This document shows positions 45,359 through 55,646 of a DNA stretch of 64,000 nt, piece after piece (position 1 is the first letter of the stretch; every line of letters begins with the position of its first letter). Source of the stretch: Gammaproteobacteria bacterium. Its GTDB lineage: Bacteria > Pseudomonadota > Gammaproteobacteria > Steroidobacterales > Foliamicaceae. The DNA lies in NCBI GenBank assembly GCA_009844425.1, contig VYBN01000045.1, positions 1 through 64,000 on the forward strand, given 5' to 3'. A program made the translations under genes and the position numbers. The notes under the pieces were generated by a model, which saw only the letters and a list, made by a program, of their open reading frames with translations, searched no databases and was not told where the DNA came from.

Positions 45359-46798
45359 ATGATGCGCAAAGCAGTTGTTGGAATCACTCTCTTCCTGCTC
45401 GCGGCGCCACTGGCCGCCAACGAGAAGCTCAATGACAGGATGATGCACTCCGCATCAATCCTGCAGGAAATCCGCGGTCCCCTTGAAGAAGAGCCCCCCG
45501 GCGTATTCGAAGACGCCTATGCGGTGGCGATATTTCCGGAATTCGTGAAGGTGGGCCTTTTGGGCGGCGTGAAACACGGCCGCGGCGTGTTGTCCACGCG
45601 GCTTGAGTCGGGTGGCTGGAGCAGGCCGGCCTTCGTTCGCATCACCAGCGGCAGCTTCGGCCTGCAATTCGGCGTCTCGATGTCGCAACTGCTGATCGTG
45701 TTCAAGGACCCCAAGGCCGTTGAGGCGATTTCCGGCGGGCAGTTCACGATCGGCGCCGACGCCGGCTACGCGGCGGGAGAACTGGGCGGCAGCGCGACTG
45801 CCGGCACGGACAACAAGCTGGAAAACCGGATCGTCATGATGGCCCGCTCCAAGGGCCTGTTCGCGGGCGTTTCACTGGAGGGCGGCGTTCTCAGGACCGA
45901 GAAGGACTCCAATGTCGAGTTCTACAACGACGCCATCGGGCTGGACGGCCGGACCCTGCTGGAGGACGAGATAGTGGAGTTGCCGCCGGTCGCACAGCAT
46001 TTCCTCATCGTTCTCGACGAGTCCGTGCCGCCTGTTTCTTCGGAAGCGACCCAGGCAAGCGGCGACTTGGAATCGGATGTCGATCTGCGCTTCGCCGGTG
46101 ACGAGGCTGCGGAAACCGTGGCGGAGTCCGCGAGCGGCAAACCTGCAGAGGAAAACACCCGCGTCAGCGCACGCCGCTCCTACACGGATTCCGAAAAGCC
46201 GCGTTCCCGGGCAATGGCCAATGCACCGGCTCCGGCCTCCGGAGGTCAACATGGTCTTGGCCTGAACGCAGCGCCCGAGTCCGGGACATGGGTAACGCCC
46301 GCGCCCCGAAGCGCGCAGCCGGGTGACGTTCAATCACAAGGCTCGGGACTGGGCGGCAGGATTGCCGGAAAGATCACCGATGCGGCGATCGATGGCGCCA
46401 AGGACCTGGCGGTAGATTCCATACGCGACAGGCGTGAAGTGCAGGGTGCCCGAGTGGCCGCACGCGTGGGCGGCGAACTTGCACGCTCTGTCCGGCCGGC
46501 TCCCTATGCTTCGGCGCCTACGCAAACGAGGCGGGCGCTCCCGAAACCGAGAGCGGCCATTGCCTCCACCGACGGTGCATGGATAACGCCCGATGCACCG
46601 GCGCCGGCTTACCAGATGGCCAGCCGGGCGCCCGATCCACTGCCGTCGATGTCCGGCGTGCCGGATTCGGAACTTGCCGGGGCGTCGATGTCCGGCGTGC
46701 CGGGCGCGGAACTTACCGGGCCGCCGGCGCCCTCGGAGTGGCCCGCTGAATGGCGGGATGCGCAAATTCTGGGCGGAGTCTGCGAACCGGAGTCCTGA
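45359..46798 (+). CDS. SYLF/Ysc84-domain protein with long disordered C-terminus
   Basis: 479 residues. A signal peptide ends near LAA (residue 20). The SYLF (Ysc84, DUF500) domain fills about 25-225 (FPEFVKVGLLGGVKHGRGVL; SFGLQFGVSMSQLLIVF; EFYNDAIG). Bacterial SYLF proteins are exported and may bind lipids. After 225 the protein becomes Pro/Ala/Ser-rich. It contains two near-repeats of TWVTPAP / AWITPDAPAP type and a tandem SMSGVPxxELxG repeat near the end. Homologues usually stop after the SYLF domain, so the extra 250 residues are unusual. Confidence 0.88.
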   Translation: MMRKAVVGITLFLLAAPLAANEKLNDRMMHSASILQEIRGPLEEEPPGVFEDAYAVAIFPEFVKVGLLGGVKHGRGVLSTRLESGGWSRPAFVRITSGSFGLQFGVSMSQLLIVFKDPKAVEAISGGQFTIGADAGYAAGELGGSATAGTDNKLENRIVMMARSKGLFAGVSLEGGVLRTEKDSNVEFYNDAIGLDGRTLLEDEIVELPPVAQHFLIVLDESVPPVSSEATQASGDLESDVDLRFAGDEAAETVAESASGKPAEENTRVSARRSYTDSEKPRSRAMANAPAPASGGQHGLGLNAAPESGTWVTPAPRSAQPGDVQSQGSGLGGRIAGKITDAAIDGAKDLAVDSIRDRREVQGARVAARVGGELARSVRPAPYASAPTQTRRALPKPRAAIASTDGAWITPDAPAPAYQMASRAPDPLPSMSGVPDSELAGASMSGVPGAELTGPPAPSEWPAEWRDAQILGGVCEPES

Positions 46799-46805
46799 AC
46801 CCGCG

Positions 46806-47486
46806 CTAACCTGGCCGAAAATAGCGCCGCGCCAGGTCGTCGGGGGAACGGCGCAGGATATACGCCAGGGCCAGCGCCCGATTTCTGACGCTACGCCTGA
46901 ACCAGCCGTCACGCTTCCACCGCCGTGCCGACACGCCCAGCGCAGCCGTCACGGGCGCGAACCGGCCCGATTTCCGCAGACGCTTTACGAGCGGAGGTTC
47001 TTCGAACAGCGCGCGAGGGGGAAAGCCCCCGGCTTGCCGGTAGGCATCGCGGCGCATGAACAGTCCCTGATCGCCGTAGGGCGTACCGATTCGCGCACGC
47101 AGGTTGATCAGAAAGGCCAACAGCCGCGCCTGCCAGCAACGCTCGCGTTCGAAAACGAATCGGAACCAGCCGCCTACGGTCCCCGTGCCCATGTGTGCGC
47201 GAATAACGGCAATGGAGTCCGGCCGCGGCGTGTTGTCGGCATGCAGAAACCACAAAAGTTCATTCGACGCCGCGCGCGCGCCGCGGTCCATCTGATCGCC
47301 CCGGCATGCGCGGGACGCGAGATAGCGGCAGCCCGACCCGGCGCACAGAGCCTCGATGTCCGGTTCGCTTCCGCCGTCCACGACGACGACCTCCGAGGGC
47401 TGCGGATCGAGCGCCGCAAGCGCCGTGAGCATGCGTTCCAGCGCCTGCCGGTCACGGTATACGGGGATGACGACGGAGACGTCCAT
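46806..47486 (-). CDS. Family 2 glycosyltransferase, rSAM/selenodomain-associated transferase 2
   Basis: 226 residues, starting MDVSVVIPVYRDRQALERML with the nucleotide-sugar motif VVVDGGSEPD and the FLHADNTPRP metal-binding DxD-like segment. The length and GTPYGDQGLFMRRDAY fit the TIGR04283 group. It follows a transferase-1 type gene with a one-base overlap (TGATG), the usual pairing. The start is the internal ATG 47486 rather than 47528. The product of this pair in vivo is unknown. Confidence 0.85.
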   Translation of the reverse strand: MDVSVVIPVYRDRQALERMLTALAALDPQPSEVVVVDGGSEPDIEALCAGSGCRYLASRACRGDQMDRGARAASNELLWFLHADNTPRPDSIAVIRAHMGTGTVGGWFRFVFERERCWQARLLAFLINLRARIGTPYGDQGLFMRRDAYRQAGGFPPRALFEEPPLVKRLRKSGRFAPVTAALGVSARRWKRDGWFRRSVRNRALALAYILRRSPDDLARRYFRPG

Positions 47487-48202
47487 CAGGCCAGTCGGTT
47501 CCGCACGAGCCAGCGATGCAGCTCGCACCGCGCGGGCCTCGGATCGCCGCGCAGCGCCCGGGCCAAGGGCGCCAGATCCGACTGGCGATCGACGTCGAAT
47601 CCGCCGGGAATCGTCAGCACCTTGTCGCCAGCCGTGCGGCAGGCGGCGCTCAATGCATGGGCCAGGCCCGGCGTGCCCCAGGGAAGCCCCGCCAGTTGAG
47701 GCCAGCCTCGGCGCGTGGCCATCATCGTTACGCCGCCGTCGCGGGCCGCGGCCAGCACCGCGTCATGCGTGCCAAGGCCTGCAATCACGCGCCGGTAGTG
47801 CCTGGGCTTCAGCGCCGGCGCATCGCTGCCGATATAGATCCGGCGCTTGAATTGCATCGCGTGGAGCGCCCGATCCAGCCTTTCCAGGCGCCTGCCCAGG
47901 TTGCCGGCGCCCTGCGCAAACACTGTGACCGGCGCCCGGCGGTCCGATCGGCTCGCGGGCAACGAACGCGCCCAGTCAAGATCGTCGCGATCTTCCGGGA
48001 CCAGCACGACCGGTCCGCGCCAGGCCCGCAGGTCCTCCAGCGCGCAGCCCAGCATCAGCCGGCAGAGTTCCACGAGGGCCCGTTCGTCCAGGGATGCCGC
48101 CAGACGGCGTTTGCCGTGACGCTCGCGCGGCCGGCGAAACACCAGCGCGAGCGCGCAAACACGCCGCTGTGCTATGCTCGAATTCAGCCTGAATAGACTC
48201 AT
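47486..48202 (-). CDS. DUF2064 / rSAM/selenodomain-associated transferase 1
   Basis: 238 residues, a nucleotidyltransferase-like fold: ALVFRRPRERHGKRRLAASL (signature of TIGR04282/DUF2064), then VVLVPEDRDD and IYIGSDAPALKPRHYRR (IGSDxP is diagnostic). The start ATG at 48202 begins MSLFRLNSSIAQ; the frame is open far upstream, but only as the antisense of avtA. It is coupled to transferase 2 by a one-base overlap. Confidence 0.8.
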   Translation of the reverse strand: MSLFRLNSSIAQRRVCALALVFRRPRERHGKRRLAASLDERALVELCRLMLGCALEDLRAWRGPVVLVPEDRDDLDWARSLPASRSDRRAPVTVFAQGAGNLGRRLERLDRALHAMQFKRRIYIGSDAPALKPRHYRRVIAGLGTHDAVLAAARDGGVTMMATRRGWPQLAGLPWGTPGLAHALSAACRTAGDKVLTIPGGFDVDRQSDLAPLARALRGDPRPARCELHRWLVRNRLA

Positions 48203-48271
48203 ATCAATTGGTAGATCAGTACACTTTCTAGTCCATAATCCGCACGCGAGCGCACCGGCCAGGGTAATTTG

Positions 48272-49528
48272 ATGCAGTACTCCAATTTTGTCAGGACCTT
48301 CAACGCCCACAGCGGCGCGAAGGAGTTGATGGAAGACATGTCGTGCGCCATTCCCGGAGTCGACAAGGTGTATCGGCTGGGCGGCGGCAACCCGGCCATT
48401 ATTCCCGAAGTCAGGGAAATCTTCCGCGCCGAGCTGGCGAAAATCGCCGCCGACCCCGACCGTTTCGACAACATGGCGTCGATCTACTCGGAGCCGCTGG
48501 GAGACACCCGCTTCCGCGAGGCGCTGGCCGATATGCTGCGCGAGGAATACGGCTGGCCCCTCACCGCGAAGAATATTGCCCTGGCGCCGGGCAGCCAGCT
48601 TTGCTTCTATTACCTCTTCAACCTCTTCGGCGGCGTGGGCCCGGGCGGCAAACGGCGCCGGATCATCATTCCGCTGTGCCCGGAATACATCGGCTACAAG
48701 GGATTGCTTTCCGACGATGCGGACGTCGCCTCGCGCCGCTCGATCATCCGCAAGCTTCCGAATCGTCAGTTCAAGTACGGCCTGCGCATGGAAGGGCTGG
48801 ATGAAGTCGCGGACGTCGGCGCGATCGTCGTGTCCAGGCCCACCAATCCCACCGGCAACGTGATTCGTCAGTCGGAACTTGCCCGGCTTGATGAAGTGGC
48901 GCGGGAACGTGAGGTGCCGCTGATCGTGGACAACGCCTACGGCTTCCCCTTCCCCGGCATGATCTACGTGAACGAGCGCCCCGAGTGGAACGACAACACC
49001 ATCCTGACGATGAGCCTGTCCAAGATCGGTCTTCCGGCGCTGCGCACGGGGATCGTCGTGGCCAACGAGGAAGTCACCGAAATCATGGGGCGCGTGAACG
49101 CGCTTACGCAGCTGGCGGTGGGGGCCGCGGGCGCCGCACTGGTCGCGCCGCTGGTGGAGAACCGCGAACTGCTGCGGATCAGCCGGGAACTGATCATGCC
49201 GTTCTACCAGCGCAAGATCCGCGACGCGGTGGGCTTCTGCCATGAAACGCTGACGAACTGCGACTACTACATCCACAAGCCGGAAGGCTCGATGTTCCTG
49301 TGGCTGTGGTTCCCGGGACTGAACGACAACCAGGTCCTCTACCGGCGCCTGCGAACCCGCGGCGTGATGATACTGTCCGGCCACGAATTCTTCCCCGGCC
49401 TGCAAGAGCCCTGGACGCACGAGCGCGAATGCATCCGCGTCAACGTCTGCGGCGATGCGGACACGGTCTTCGAAGGGCTGAGCATCATCGGCGAGGAAGC
49501 TTCCCGCCTGCAGGCCAAGGCCGCCTGA
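48272..49528 (+). CDS. avtA: Valine-pyruvate aminotransferase
   Basis: A 418-residue PLP enzyme. RLGGGNPAIIPEV near the start, SRPTNPTGNVI, IVDNAYGFPFPGM and the Schiff-base lysine in TMSLSKIGLPALRTG match AvtA, which transaminates between valine/alanine and the matching keto acids. The start is ATG 48272 with AGGG 8 bases upstream; a TTG precedes it. Ten bases separate it from the acyltransferase gene, so they are likely co-transcribed. Confidence 0.92.
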   Translation: MQYSNFVRTFNAHSGAKELMEDMSCAIPGVDKVYRLGGGNPAIIPEVREIFRAELAKIAADPDRFDNMASIYSEPLGDTRFREALADMLREEYGWPLTAKNIALAPGSQLCFYYLFNLFGGVGPGGKRRRIIIPLCPEYIGYKGLLSDDADVASRRSIIRKLPNRQFKYGLRMEGLDEVADVGAIVVSRPTNPTGNVIRQSELARLDEVAREREVPLIVDNAYGFPFPGMIYVNERPEWNDNTILTMSLSKIGLPALRTGIVVANEEVTEIMGRVNALTQLAVGAAGAALVAPLVENRELLRISRELIMPFYQRKIRDAVGFCHETLTNCDYYIHKPEGSMFLWLWFPGLNDNQVLYRRLRTRGVMILSGHEFFPGLQEPWTHERECIRVNVCGDADTVFEGLSIIGEEASRLQAKAA

Positions 49529-49538
49529 GACCTCACTG

Positions 49539-50501
49539 ATGGACACGGGAATGCTGGTATTCCCCGGCCAGGGCGCCCAGTACGCCGGCATGGGAAGCGA
49601 TCTCTACGAGGCCTTCGACGCCGCCCGCAAGGTCTACGACGAGGCCGGCGAGGCGCTCGGCTACGACATGCGGGAGCTCAGCTTCAGCGACCCCGAAGGG
49701 CAAATCGGGCTGACCCGGTATACGCAACCCGCGCTGCTGACCCATTCGATCGCCTGCCTGCGGGTGGCCAAAGCACAGTCGGGCGGCGATTTGGCGCCGC
49801 TGGCGGCGGCCGGACACAGCCTGGGCGAGTACAGCGCGCTGGTTGCCGCCGGGGCACTGGCATTCGACGACGCGCTGCGCCTGGTCGGCGAGCGCGGCCG
49901 GCTGATGGGCGAATACGGCGAAGGCGGCATGCTGGCGCTTGCCATGGACGCCGAGGAAGCGCGCCAGCTCGCCGACCGGCACTGCTGCCAGGTCGCGGGA
50001 CTGAACCTGCCGACCCAGACGGTCGTGGGCGGAACGCACGCCGACCTGGAGCGACTTGCCGCCGACCTGGCGGAGAACTATCCGCGCAAGCGGGGTACGC
50101 CCCTGGCCACGGAGGGCGCATTTCACACCTATCTCATGGTGACGGCGGCGCGGGAGTTCCGCGACGTGCTCAAGCGCACGGAGTTCCGCGCTCCCCGTTT
50201 CCCGGTGCTGTCCAACTACACGGCCCGGCCGCACGATCCGGCGCCGGACGCCGTTCGCACCCGGCTCTTCTTTCAGCTCATCAACCCGGTGAACTGGGTC
50301 GGCTGCATGCAGTGGGCGGTGGAGAACGGCGTGTCGTCATTCCTGGAACTGGGCGGCGGCATCGGGCGGGGCGAATCCCCGGCGGAAAAGCGGCCGAACC
50401 TGCAGGGTATCCTGCGCAAATACTGCCGCGTCGCCGGCCACGAAGCCGAAATCAGCGCCGTCATCAACGCCGACGACGCCCTCGCGCTGAAAACGGACTA
50501 G
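49539..50501 (+). CDS. FabD-like malonyl-CoA:ACP acyltransferase family protein
   Basis: A 320-residue acyltransferase. FPGQGAQYAGMG at the N-terminus, catalytic Ser94 in GHSLGEYSA, the LNLPTQTVVGG segment and the His in GAFHTYLM follow the FabD fold. Housekeeping fabD normally lies with fabH/fabG/acpP. This isolated copy after avtA may be a second acyltransferase with another role, such as a polyketide- or lipid-related one. The stop overlaps the convergent DUF423 gene by 4 bases. Confidence 0.85.
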   Translation: MDTGMLVFPGQGAQYAGMGSDLYEAFDAARKVYDEAGEALGYDMRELSFSDPEGQIGLTRYTQPALLTHSIACLRVAKAQSGGDLAPLAAAGHSLGEYSALVAAGALAFDDALRLVGERGRLMGEYGEGGMLALAMDAEEARQLADRHCCQVAGLNLPTQTVVGGTHADLERLAADLAENYPRKRGTPLATEGAFHTYLMVTAAREFRDVLKRTEFRAPRFPVLSNYTARPHDPAPDAVRTRLFFQLINPVNWVGCMQWAVENGVSSFLELGGGIGRGESPAEKRPNLQGILRKYCRVAGHEAEISAVINADDALALKTD

Positions 50502-50875
50502 CGGAGGTCGCGCCAGGCGCCGGCGGCGGCGCTGATCCAGGCGACTGCGAGCGCCATCCCGCCATAGGGAGTGAGCGGCGCGAAGTCGGGTCCGCCCAGC
50601 AGTTTCATGTAGATCGTGCCCGAAAACACCGCGATGCCCGCGATCAGCAGCCAGCCAGCCACCTTGTAGAAGAGGATGTCCGGGCTGCGGCGCAGCATCA
50701 GCCCCACGGCCAGCAGCCCCAGGGAGTGGGCCACGTGAATCTGGTTCGCCCAGTCCCAGGCGCGCACCTCCGCCATGGCGGCGCCCGCCTCGTAGAGACC
50801 GTGCGTTCCGTAGGCGCCCAGAAAGACGGATGACGCCAGCAGCAGCGTCGCCAACAACACAAATACCAATGGCAT
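50498..50875 (-). CDS. DUF423 membrane protein (YgdD family)
   Basis: 125 residues, four predicted membrane helices. The family pattern FLGAYGTHGL near residue 18-27 and the HSLGLLAVGL helix are present, as is FSGTIYMKLL. Function unknown. Convergent with the FabD-like gene. Confidence 0.88.
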   Translation of the reverse strand: MPLVFVLLATLLLASSVFLGAYGTHGLYEAGAAMAEVRAWDWANQIHVAHSLGLLAVGLMLRRSPDILFYKVAGWLLIAGIAVFSGTIYMKLLGGPDFAPLTPYGGMALAVAWISAAAGAWRDLR

Positions 50876-50905
50876 CAGGACCTCCTCGTTCTCGCTGGTC
50901 CCGGC

Positions 50906-52135
50906 TTACTCACCGGACTCAACACTAGCACGTTCCTCGAGCTCGATCAGCACGCCGAAACAGTCCTTGGGATGCAGGAACAGCACGGGCAGGCCATGCG
51001 CGCCGATGCTGGGTTCGCCGTCCCCCAGTATGCGCACGCCCTGCTCGCGCACCCGGTCGCGCGCCGCCAGTATGTCATCGACCTCGCAGCAGATATGGTG
51101 CATCCCGCCCGACGTCGCGCGCTTGAGAAATCCGCCGATCGGCGACTTCTCGCCCAGTGGTTCAAGCAGTTCCAGCGCGGTGTTGGGCAACCGGACAAAG
51201 ACGGTCGTGACGCCATGCTCGGGCAGCGGCTTCGGTTCCGAAACCTTGGCGCCCAGGACATCGCGATAAAAGGCGGTGGCCTTTTCAACGTCGGCCGTGG
51301 CCAGCGCCACGTGGTTCAGCCGGCCGATGGCGCCGGATGCATCGCGATCCGGCGTGCTTTCCGCCGCCTGCCTGTCCGGCGCCGAGTCGGCCAGATCGGC
51401 GATCCGTCCGGCGAGTTCGTCCAGGCCGGTCCCCTCCAGCGCCGAGCAACTGACCACTGCATCGCGCCCCGCCGCGGGGACGGAACGCGCGTAGTCGGAC
51501 GCCGTGGAGCGGGCCAGTTGGCGCGTGTCGCCGTCGGCCTTGTTGACGACGATCAGGTCGGCCAGCTCCCGGATCCCGCGCTTCATGCCCTGCAACTCGT
51601 CGCCCCCGCCTGGCGCCAGAACCAGCACGAGCACGTCCACCATCCCGGCGACATCCGTGTCGGCCTGCCCCGAGCCGGCCGTTTCCAGCACCAGGTAGTC
51701 GAAGGGGCCGCTGCCCAGCACGTCAAGGGCTTCGCGCGTTCGGGCGCCGAGTGCGCCGCTGCCGTCGCCGGTCGGCGATGGCCGGATGAATACGCCCACC
51801 TTTCGCGCGAGTTCGGCCATCCGGGTCTTGTCGCCCAGTATCGAGCCGCCGGTGCGTGACGACGTGGGATCGACGGCCAGCACGCACACGCGCTTGCCGG
51901 CCTCGACGAAGCGCAGGCCCAGTTGCTCGATCAGCGTGGACTTGCCGGCCCCGGGCGGGCCCGTGATCCCGATTCGCCGGGCCGGACCGGACCCCGCCTG
52001 CAGCCGCTCGACAAGCTCGCGCGCCGCATTGCGGTCAACGTCCCGCTCCGACTCCACCAGGGTCAACGCCCGCGCCAGGCTGCGGCGATCGCCGGCCAGC
52101 ACGCCGTCCGCCAGAGTTTCGATCCTTCCGCTCAT
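50906..52135 (-). CDS. Fusion: MeaB-type GTPase chaperone + methylmalonyl-CoA epimerase
   Basis: 409 residues. The first ~250 are the MeaB/ArgK G domain (P-loop GPPGAGKS at 59-66, AVDPTSSRTGGSILGDKTRM, ETAGSGQAD at the G3 region, NKAD at 198-201) that protects methylmalonyl-CoA mutase. After a ~20-residue linker, residues 270-402 form a methylmalonyl-CoA epimerase of the VOC fold (LNHVALATADVEKATAFYRDVLG; GGMHHICCEV; FLHPKDCFGVLIELEE; metal ligands His275, one His of 346/347, Glu400). The C-terminal helical dimer part of normal MeaB appears replaced by the epimerase. The gene starts inside the pccA stop (ATGA) and is the last of the propionate operon. Confidence 0.9.
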   Translation of the reverse strand: MSGRIETLADGVLAGDRRSLARALTLVESERDVDRNAARELVERLQAGSGPARRIGITGPPGAGKSTLIEQLGLRFVEAGKRVCVLAVDPTSSRTGGSILGDKTRMAELARKVGVFIRPSPTGDGSGALGARTREALDVLGSGPFDYLVLETAGSGQADTDVAGMVDVLVLVLAPGGGDELQGMKRGIRELADLIVVNKADGDTRQLARSTASDYARSVPAAGRDAVVSCSALEGTGLDELAGRIADLADSAPDRQAAESTPDRDASGAIGRLNHVALATADVEKATAFYRDVLGAKVSEPKPLPEHGVTTVFVRLPNTALELLEPLGEKSPIGGFLKRATSGGMHHICCEVDDILAARDRVREQGVRILGDGEPSIGAHGLPVLFLHPKDCFGVLIELEERASVESGE

Positions 52136-54108
52136 TCGTAGCGCAGGATGAGCTGGTCGGACTCCAGGTTATCGCCGGGACTCACGGCGATTTGCCGGAT
52201 GCGGCCGTCGCGGGGAGAGCGCAGGCTGTTTTCCATCTTCATCGCTTCGATGACCCCGATTTCCTGGCCGGTCTTCACTTCCTCGCCCTCCTCCACGCGC
52301 AGCTGGGTAAGCACGCCGGGCATCGGCGCGTTCAGAACGGTGACGCCCAGGTGCGCCGGCCGGGCCGCCATGCGGCCCTTCAGCCGGGCCGAACGCGGCG
52401 GCAGGTACACGAAATCACGCTTGGCGCCCGCATGCGAGACCGTGACGCGCAGTCCCTCGCGCTGGATGACGAAAAACAATTCGCCTCCCGTCAATCCGGA
52501 GCCCCTGGGCACGCGGACAGTGCACCGGACAATGGGCTCGAACGGGCGCCAGCCGCTCTCCAGCCGATACACCCGTCGTCCGAACCGGACGCTTGCACAC
52601 CCGTTCTCCCACTTCCTTTTTAGCGGCATCTCCTCGCCATCGGAAAGGAGCACGGCCGGCGTCCACTCCCCGGGCATCAGGCGCGCGGCGCGATCCTGGG
52701 CCAGGACCGTCACGGCGCCCAGCAGTTGCGCCAGCGCAGCCGGACCATCGGCGCCCGGCCGGAAGCCTTCGGGATATTCCTCGGCGATGAAGGCCGTGGT
52801 CAGATCGCCCGCCGCGAACCGGGGATGGTGAGCCAGGGAAGCCAGGAAAAGAACATTCGTAGCCGGTCCTTCCACGGCGAAATTATCGAGCGCGGCGGCC
52901 AGCCTGGAGGCCGCCTGGCCCCGGTCGCGTCCGTAGACCACCAGCTTCGCGACCAGCGAATCGTAGTAGACCGAAGCCTCGTCGCCCTCTTCCACACCGG
53001 CATCCAGCCGCAACGCGGGCCCGGCCGACGGAGGCTGCCAGCGGACGAGCCGGCCAGCGGCGGGCAAAAAGTCCCGCTCGGGATCTTCGGCGCAAATCCG
53101 GGCTTCCATGGACCAGCCGTTGAGTTCGACATCGTCCTGGGTGAAATCCAGTTCTTCCCCGGCGGCAATCCGCAGCATCCACTGAACCAGGTCGATGCCG
53201 GCGATCCACTCGGTGATCGGATGCTCCACCTGCAGCCGGGTGTTCATTTCCAGCAGGTGAAAGCTGCCCAACGCATCAACGACAAATTCGACGGTTCCAG
53301 CGGAGCGGTAGCCGATCGCCTTCGCCAGCGAAACGGCGGCCTGGCCCATCTCGGTGCGCATTTCCGGCGTCACGAAGGGCGAAGGCGCCTCCTCGATGAC
53401 CTTCTGGTAGCGGCGCTGAATCGAGCATTCGCGTTCTCCCAGATGCACGACCGAACCGTGGCCGTCGGCCAGAATCTGAACTTCGATATGGCGCGGGCGC
53501 TCCAGGTATTTCTCGACGAAAACGCGCCCGTCGGCGAATGCCGCCTCGGCTTCCCGCACGGCCTGCTCGTAGCCTGCGCGGCACTCGGCTTCGTCGCGCG
53601 CGATCCGCATGCCGCGCCCGCCGCCGCCGGCCTGGGCCTTCAGCAACACCGGATAGCCGATGTCGGCGGCAGCTTCGGCGGCGGCATCGGCGCTTTCCAT
53701 AGCCTCGGGGCGGCCGGGAATTACGGGAACGCCGGCTGCGGCGGCGATGCGCTTGGCCTCCAGCTTGTCCCCCATAAGCCGGATCGCTTCCGCCGGAGGT
53801 CCGACGAAGGCAATGCCGGCTTCCTCCACCGCCGCGGCGAAACCGGAATTCTCAGACAGGAATCCGTAGCCGGGGTGCAGGGCGTCCGCGCCCGACTGTT
53901 TGCAGGCCGCGATGATTTTTTCCACGTCGAGATAGCTCTCGGCCGCGGTCAGGCCCCCGATGCGGACGGCCTCGTCGGCCGTGCGCATGTGGAGGGCCTC
54001 GGAATCGGCGTCGGAACAGACGGCCACGGTTCGGATGCCGAGTGCCTGCGCGCCCCGCATGATGCGGCAGGCGATCTCACCGCGGTTGGCGATCAGCAGC
54101 TTCTTCAA
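52132..54108 (-). CDS. pccA: Propionyl/acetyl-CoA carboxylase alpha subunit (biotin carboxylase + BCCP)
   Basis: 658 residues. The biotin carboxylase domain spans about 1-445 ([43 protein letters not shown]). A bridging region follows, then a C-terminal biotinyl domain with the target lysine in EAMKMENS (Lys624). The start is TTG 54108, overlapping the pccB stop (TTGA), which gives the canonical N-terminus; the frame extends to 54180 without homology. With PccB it carboxylates propionyl-CoA to methylmalonyl-CoA, judged from the mutase operon context. Confidence 0.93.
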   Translation of the reverse strand: MKKLLIANRGEIACRIMRGAQALGIRTVAVCSDADSEALHMRTADEAVRIGGLTAAESYLDVEKIIAACKQSGADALHPGYGFLSENSGFAAAVEEAGIAFVGPPAEAIRLMGDKLEAKRIAAAAGVPVIPGRPEAMESADAAAEAAADIGYPVLLKAQAGGGGRGMRIARDEAECRAGYEQAVREAEAAFADGRVFVEKYLERPRHIEVQILADGHGSVVHLGERECSIQRRYQKVIEEAPSPFVTPEMRTEMGQAAVSLAKAIGYRSAGTVEFVVDALGSFHLLEMNTRLQVEHPITEWIAGIDLVQWMLRIAAGEELDFTQDDVELNGWSMEARICAEDPERDFLPAAGRLVRWQPPSAGPALRLDAGVEEGDEASVYYDSLVAKLVVYGRDRGQAASRLAAALDNFAVEGPATNVLFLASLAHHPRFAAGDLTTAFIAEEYPEGFRPGADGPAALAQLLGAVTVLAQDRAARLMPGEWTPAVLLSDGEEMPLKRKWENGCASVRFGRRVYRLESGWRPFEPIVRCTVRVPRGSGLTGGELFFVIQREGLRVTVSHAGAKRDFVYLPPRSARLKGRMAARPAHLGVTVLNAPMPGVLTQLRVEEGEEVKTGQEIGVIEAMKMENSLRSPRDGRIRQIAVSPGDNLESDQLILRYE

Positions 54109-55646
54109 AGCGGGATGTTGCCGTGCTTGCGCCAGGGGTCCCTGATGCGCTTGTTGCGCAGCATGGCGAAAGAGCGGCACAGGTGCGCACGGGTCACGCT
54201 GGGCTCGATCACATCGTCGATGTAGCCGTGTCCCGCGGCGACGTAAGGGTGGGCGAACTTGCGCCGGTATTCCTCGGTGCGGGCGGCGATCTTCTCCGCG
54301 TCGCCGATATCCTGGCGGAAGATGATCTCCACCGCGCCCTGCGGGCCCATCACGGCGATCTCGGCGCTGGGCCAGGCGAAATTGACGTCGCCGCGCAGGT
54401 GCTTGGATGACATCACGTCGTAGGCGCCGCCGTATGCCTTGCGCGTGATCACGGTGACCTTGGGCACGGTGGCCTCGGCGTAGGCGTAAAGCAGCTTGGC
54501 GCCGTGGCGGATGATGCCGCCGTATTCCTGCTGCGATCCCGGCATGAAGCCCGGGACGTCCACCAGCGTCAGCAGCGGAATCGAAAAAGCGTCGCAGAAG
54601 CGAACGAATCGCGCGCCCTTTACTGAGGCTTCGATGTCGAGGCAGCCGGCCAGGACCGAGGGCTGATTGGCCACAACGCCCACCGTTTCTCCGGCAATGC
54701 GCACGAAGCCGGTCACGATGTTGCGCGCGTAGTCGGGCTGCATCTCCAAGAACTCGCTCTCGTCCGCCACCTTGTAGATCAGCTCCTTGATGTCGTACGG
54801 CTTGGCCGGATCGGTGGGCACCAGGCTGTTGAGCGAAGGCTCGGCCCGGTCATCGGGATCGTCGGTGGGCCGTGCGGGGGCGCGTTCGCGGTTGCTGGAC
54901 GGCAGGTAACCCATCAGCAGGCGCGCCATGCGCAGCGTCTCCACGTCGTCGTCGAAAGCCCGGTCGGCGACGCCGGAGCGGGAATTGTGGGTGTCCGCCC
55001 CGCCCAGTTCCTCGGCGGTGATTTCCTCGGCCGTGACCGTCTTCACGACGTCCGGCCCGGTCACGAACATGTACGAAGTGCCGCGCACCATGAAGATGAA
55101 ATCGGTGATGGCCGGCGAATACACGGCGCCGCCGGCGCAGGGGCCCATCACCAGCGAGACTTGCGGAACCACGCCGGACGCCAGCACGTTTCGCTGGAAG
55201 ACGTCGGCATAGCCGCCCAGCGAGGCCACGCCTTCCTGGATCCGCGCGCCGCCGGAGTCGTTCAGGCCGATGATGGGCGCCCCCACCTTGATGGCCTGCT
55301 CCATCACCTTGCAAATCTTGCGGGCGTTGGTCTCCGACAGCGAGCCGCCGAAGACGGTGAAATCCTGGCTGAACACGAACACGAGGCGGCCGTTGATGCG
55401 CCCGTGCCCGGATATCACCCCGTCGCCGGGGATACGTTGCTTGTCCATGCCGAAATCGCTGCTGCGGTGCTCGACGAAGGCGTCCCACTCCTCGAAGCTG
55501 TCGGCGTCGAGCAGCACCTCCAGGCGTTCGCGCGCCGTCAGCTTGCCGCGTTCGTGCTGCCGCTTGACCCGCGCCTCGCCGCCGCCGGCGCGCGAGGCCG
55601 CGCGCATCTCCTCCAGCCGCTCGAGCATTCGGGCGCGCTCGCTCAC
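54105..55646 (-). CDS. pccB: Propionyl-CoA carboxylase beta subunit (carboxyltransferase)
   Basis: 513 residues. It has the two crotonase-like halves of an acyl-CoA carboxyltransferase: [50 protein letters not shown], then [19 protein letters not shown] and [13 protein letters not shown]. The start GTG 55646 overlaps the mutase stop (GTGA), and the end overlaps pccA (TTGA). Length and segments match PccB closely. Confidence 0.95.
   Translation of the reverse strand: MSERARMLERLEEMRAASRAGGGEARVKRQHERGKLTARERLEVLLDADSFEEWDAFVEHRSSDFGMDKQRIPGDGVISGHGRINGRLVFVFSQDFTVFGGSLSETNARKICKVMEQAIKVGAPIIGLNDSGGARIQEGVASLGGYADVFQRNVLASGVVPQVSLVMGPCAGGAVYSPAITDFIFMVRGTSYMFVTGPDVVKTVTAEEITAEELGGADTHNSRSGVADRAFDDDVETLRMARLLMGYLPSSNRERAPARPTDDPDDRAEPSLNSLVPTDPAKPYDIKELIYKVADESEFLEMQPDYARNIVTGFVRIAGETVGVVANQPSVLAGCLDIEASVKGARFVRFCDAFSIPLLTLVDVPGFMPGSQQEYGGIIRHGAKLLYAYAEATVPKVTVITRKAYGGAYDVMSSKHLRGDVNFAWPSAEIAVMGPQGAVEIIFRQDIGDAEKIAARTEEYRRKFAHPYVAAGHGYIDDVIEPSVTRAHLCRSFAMLRNKRIRDPWRKHGNIPL

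Noticed and set aside
47486-49591. A 701-codon minus-strand frame covering avtA
   Set aside because: Only its last 238 codons (to 48202) resemble a real protein; the rest is antisense to avtA and Arg/His-rich.
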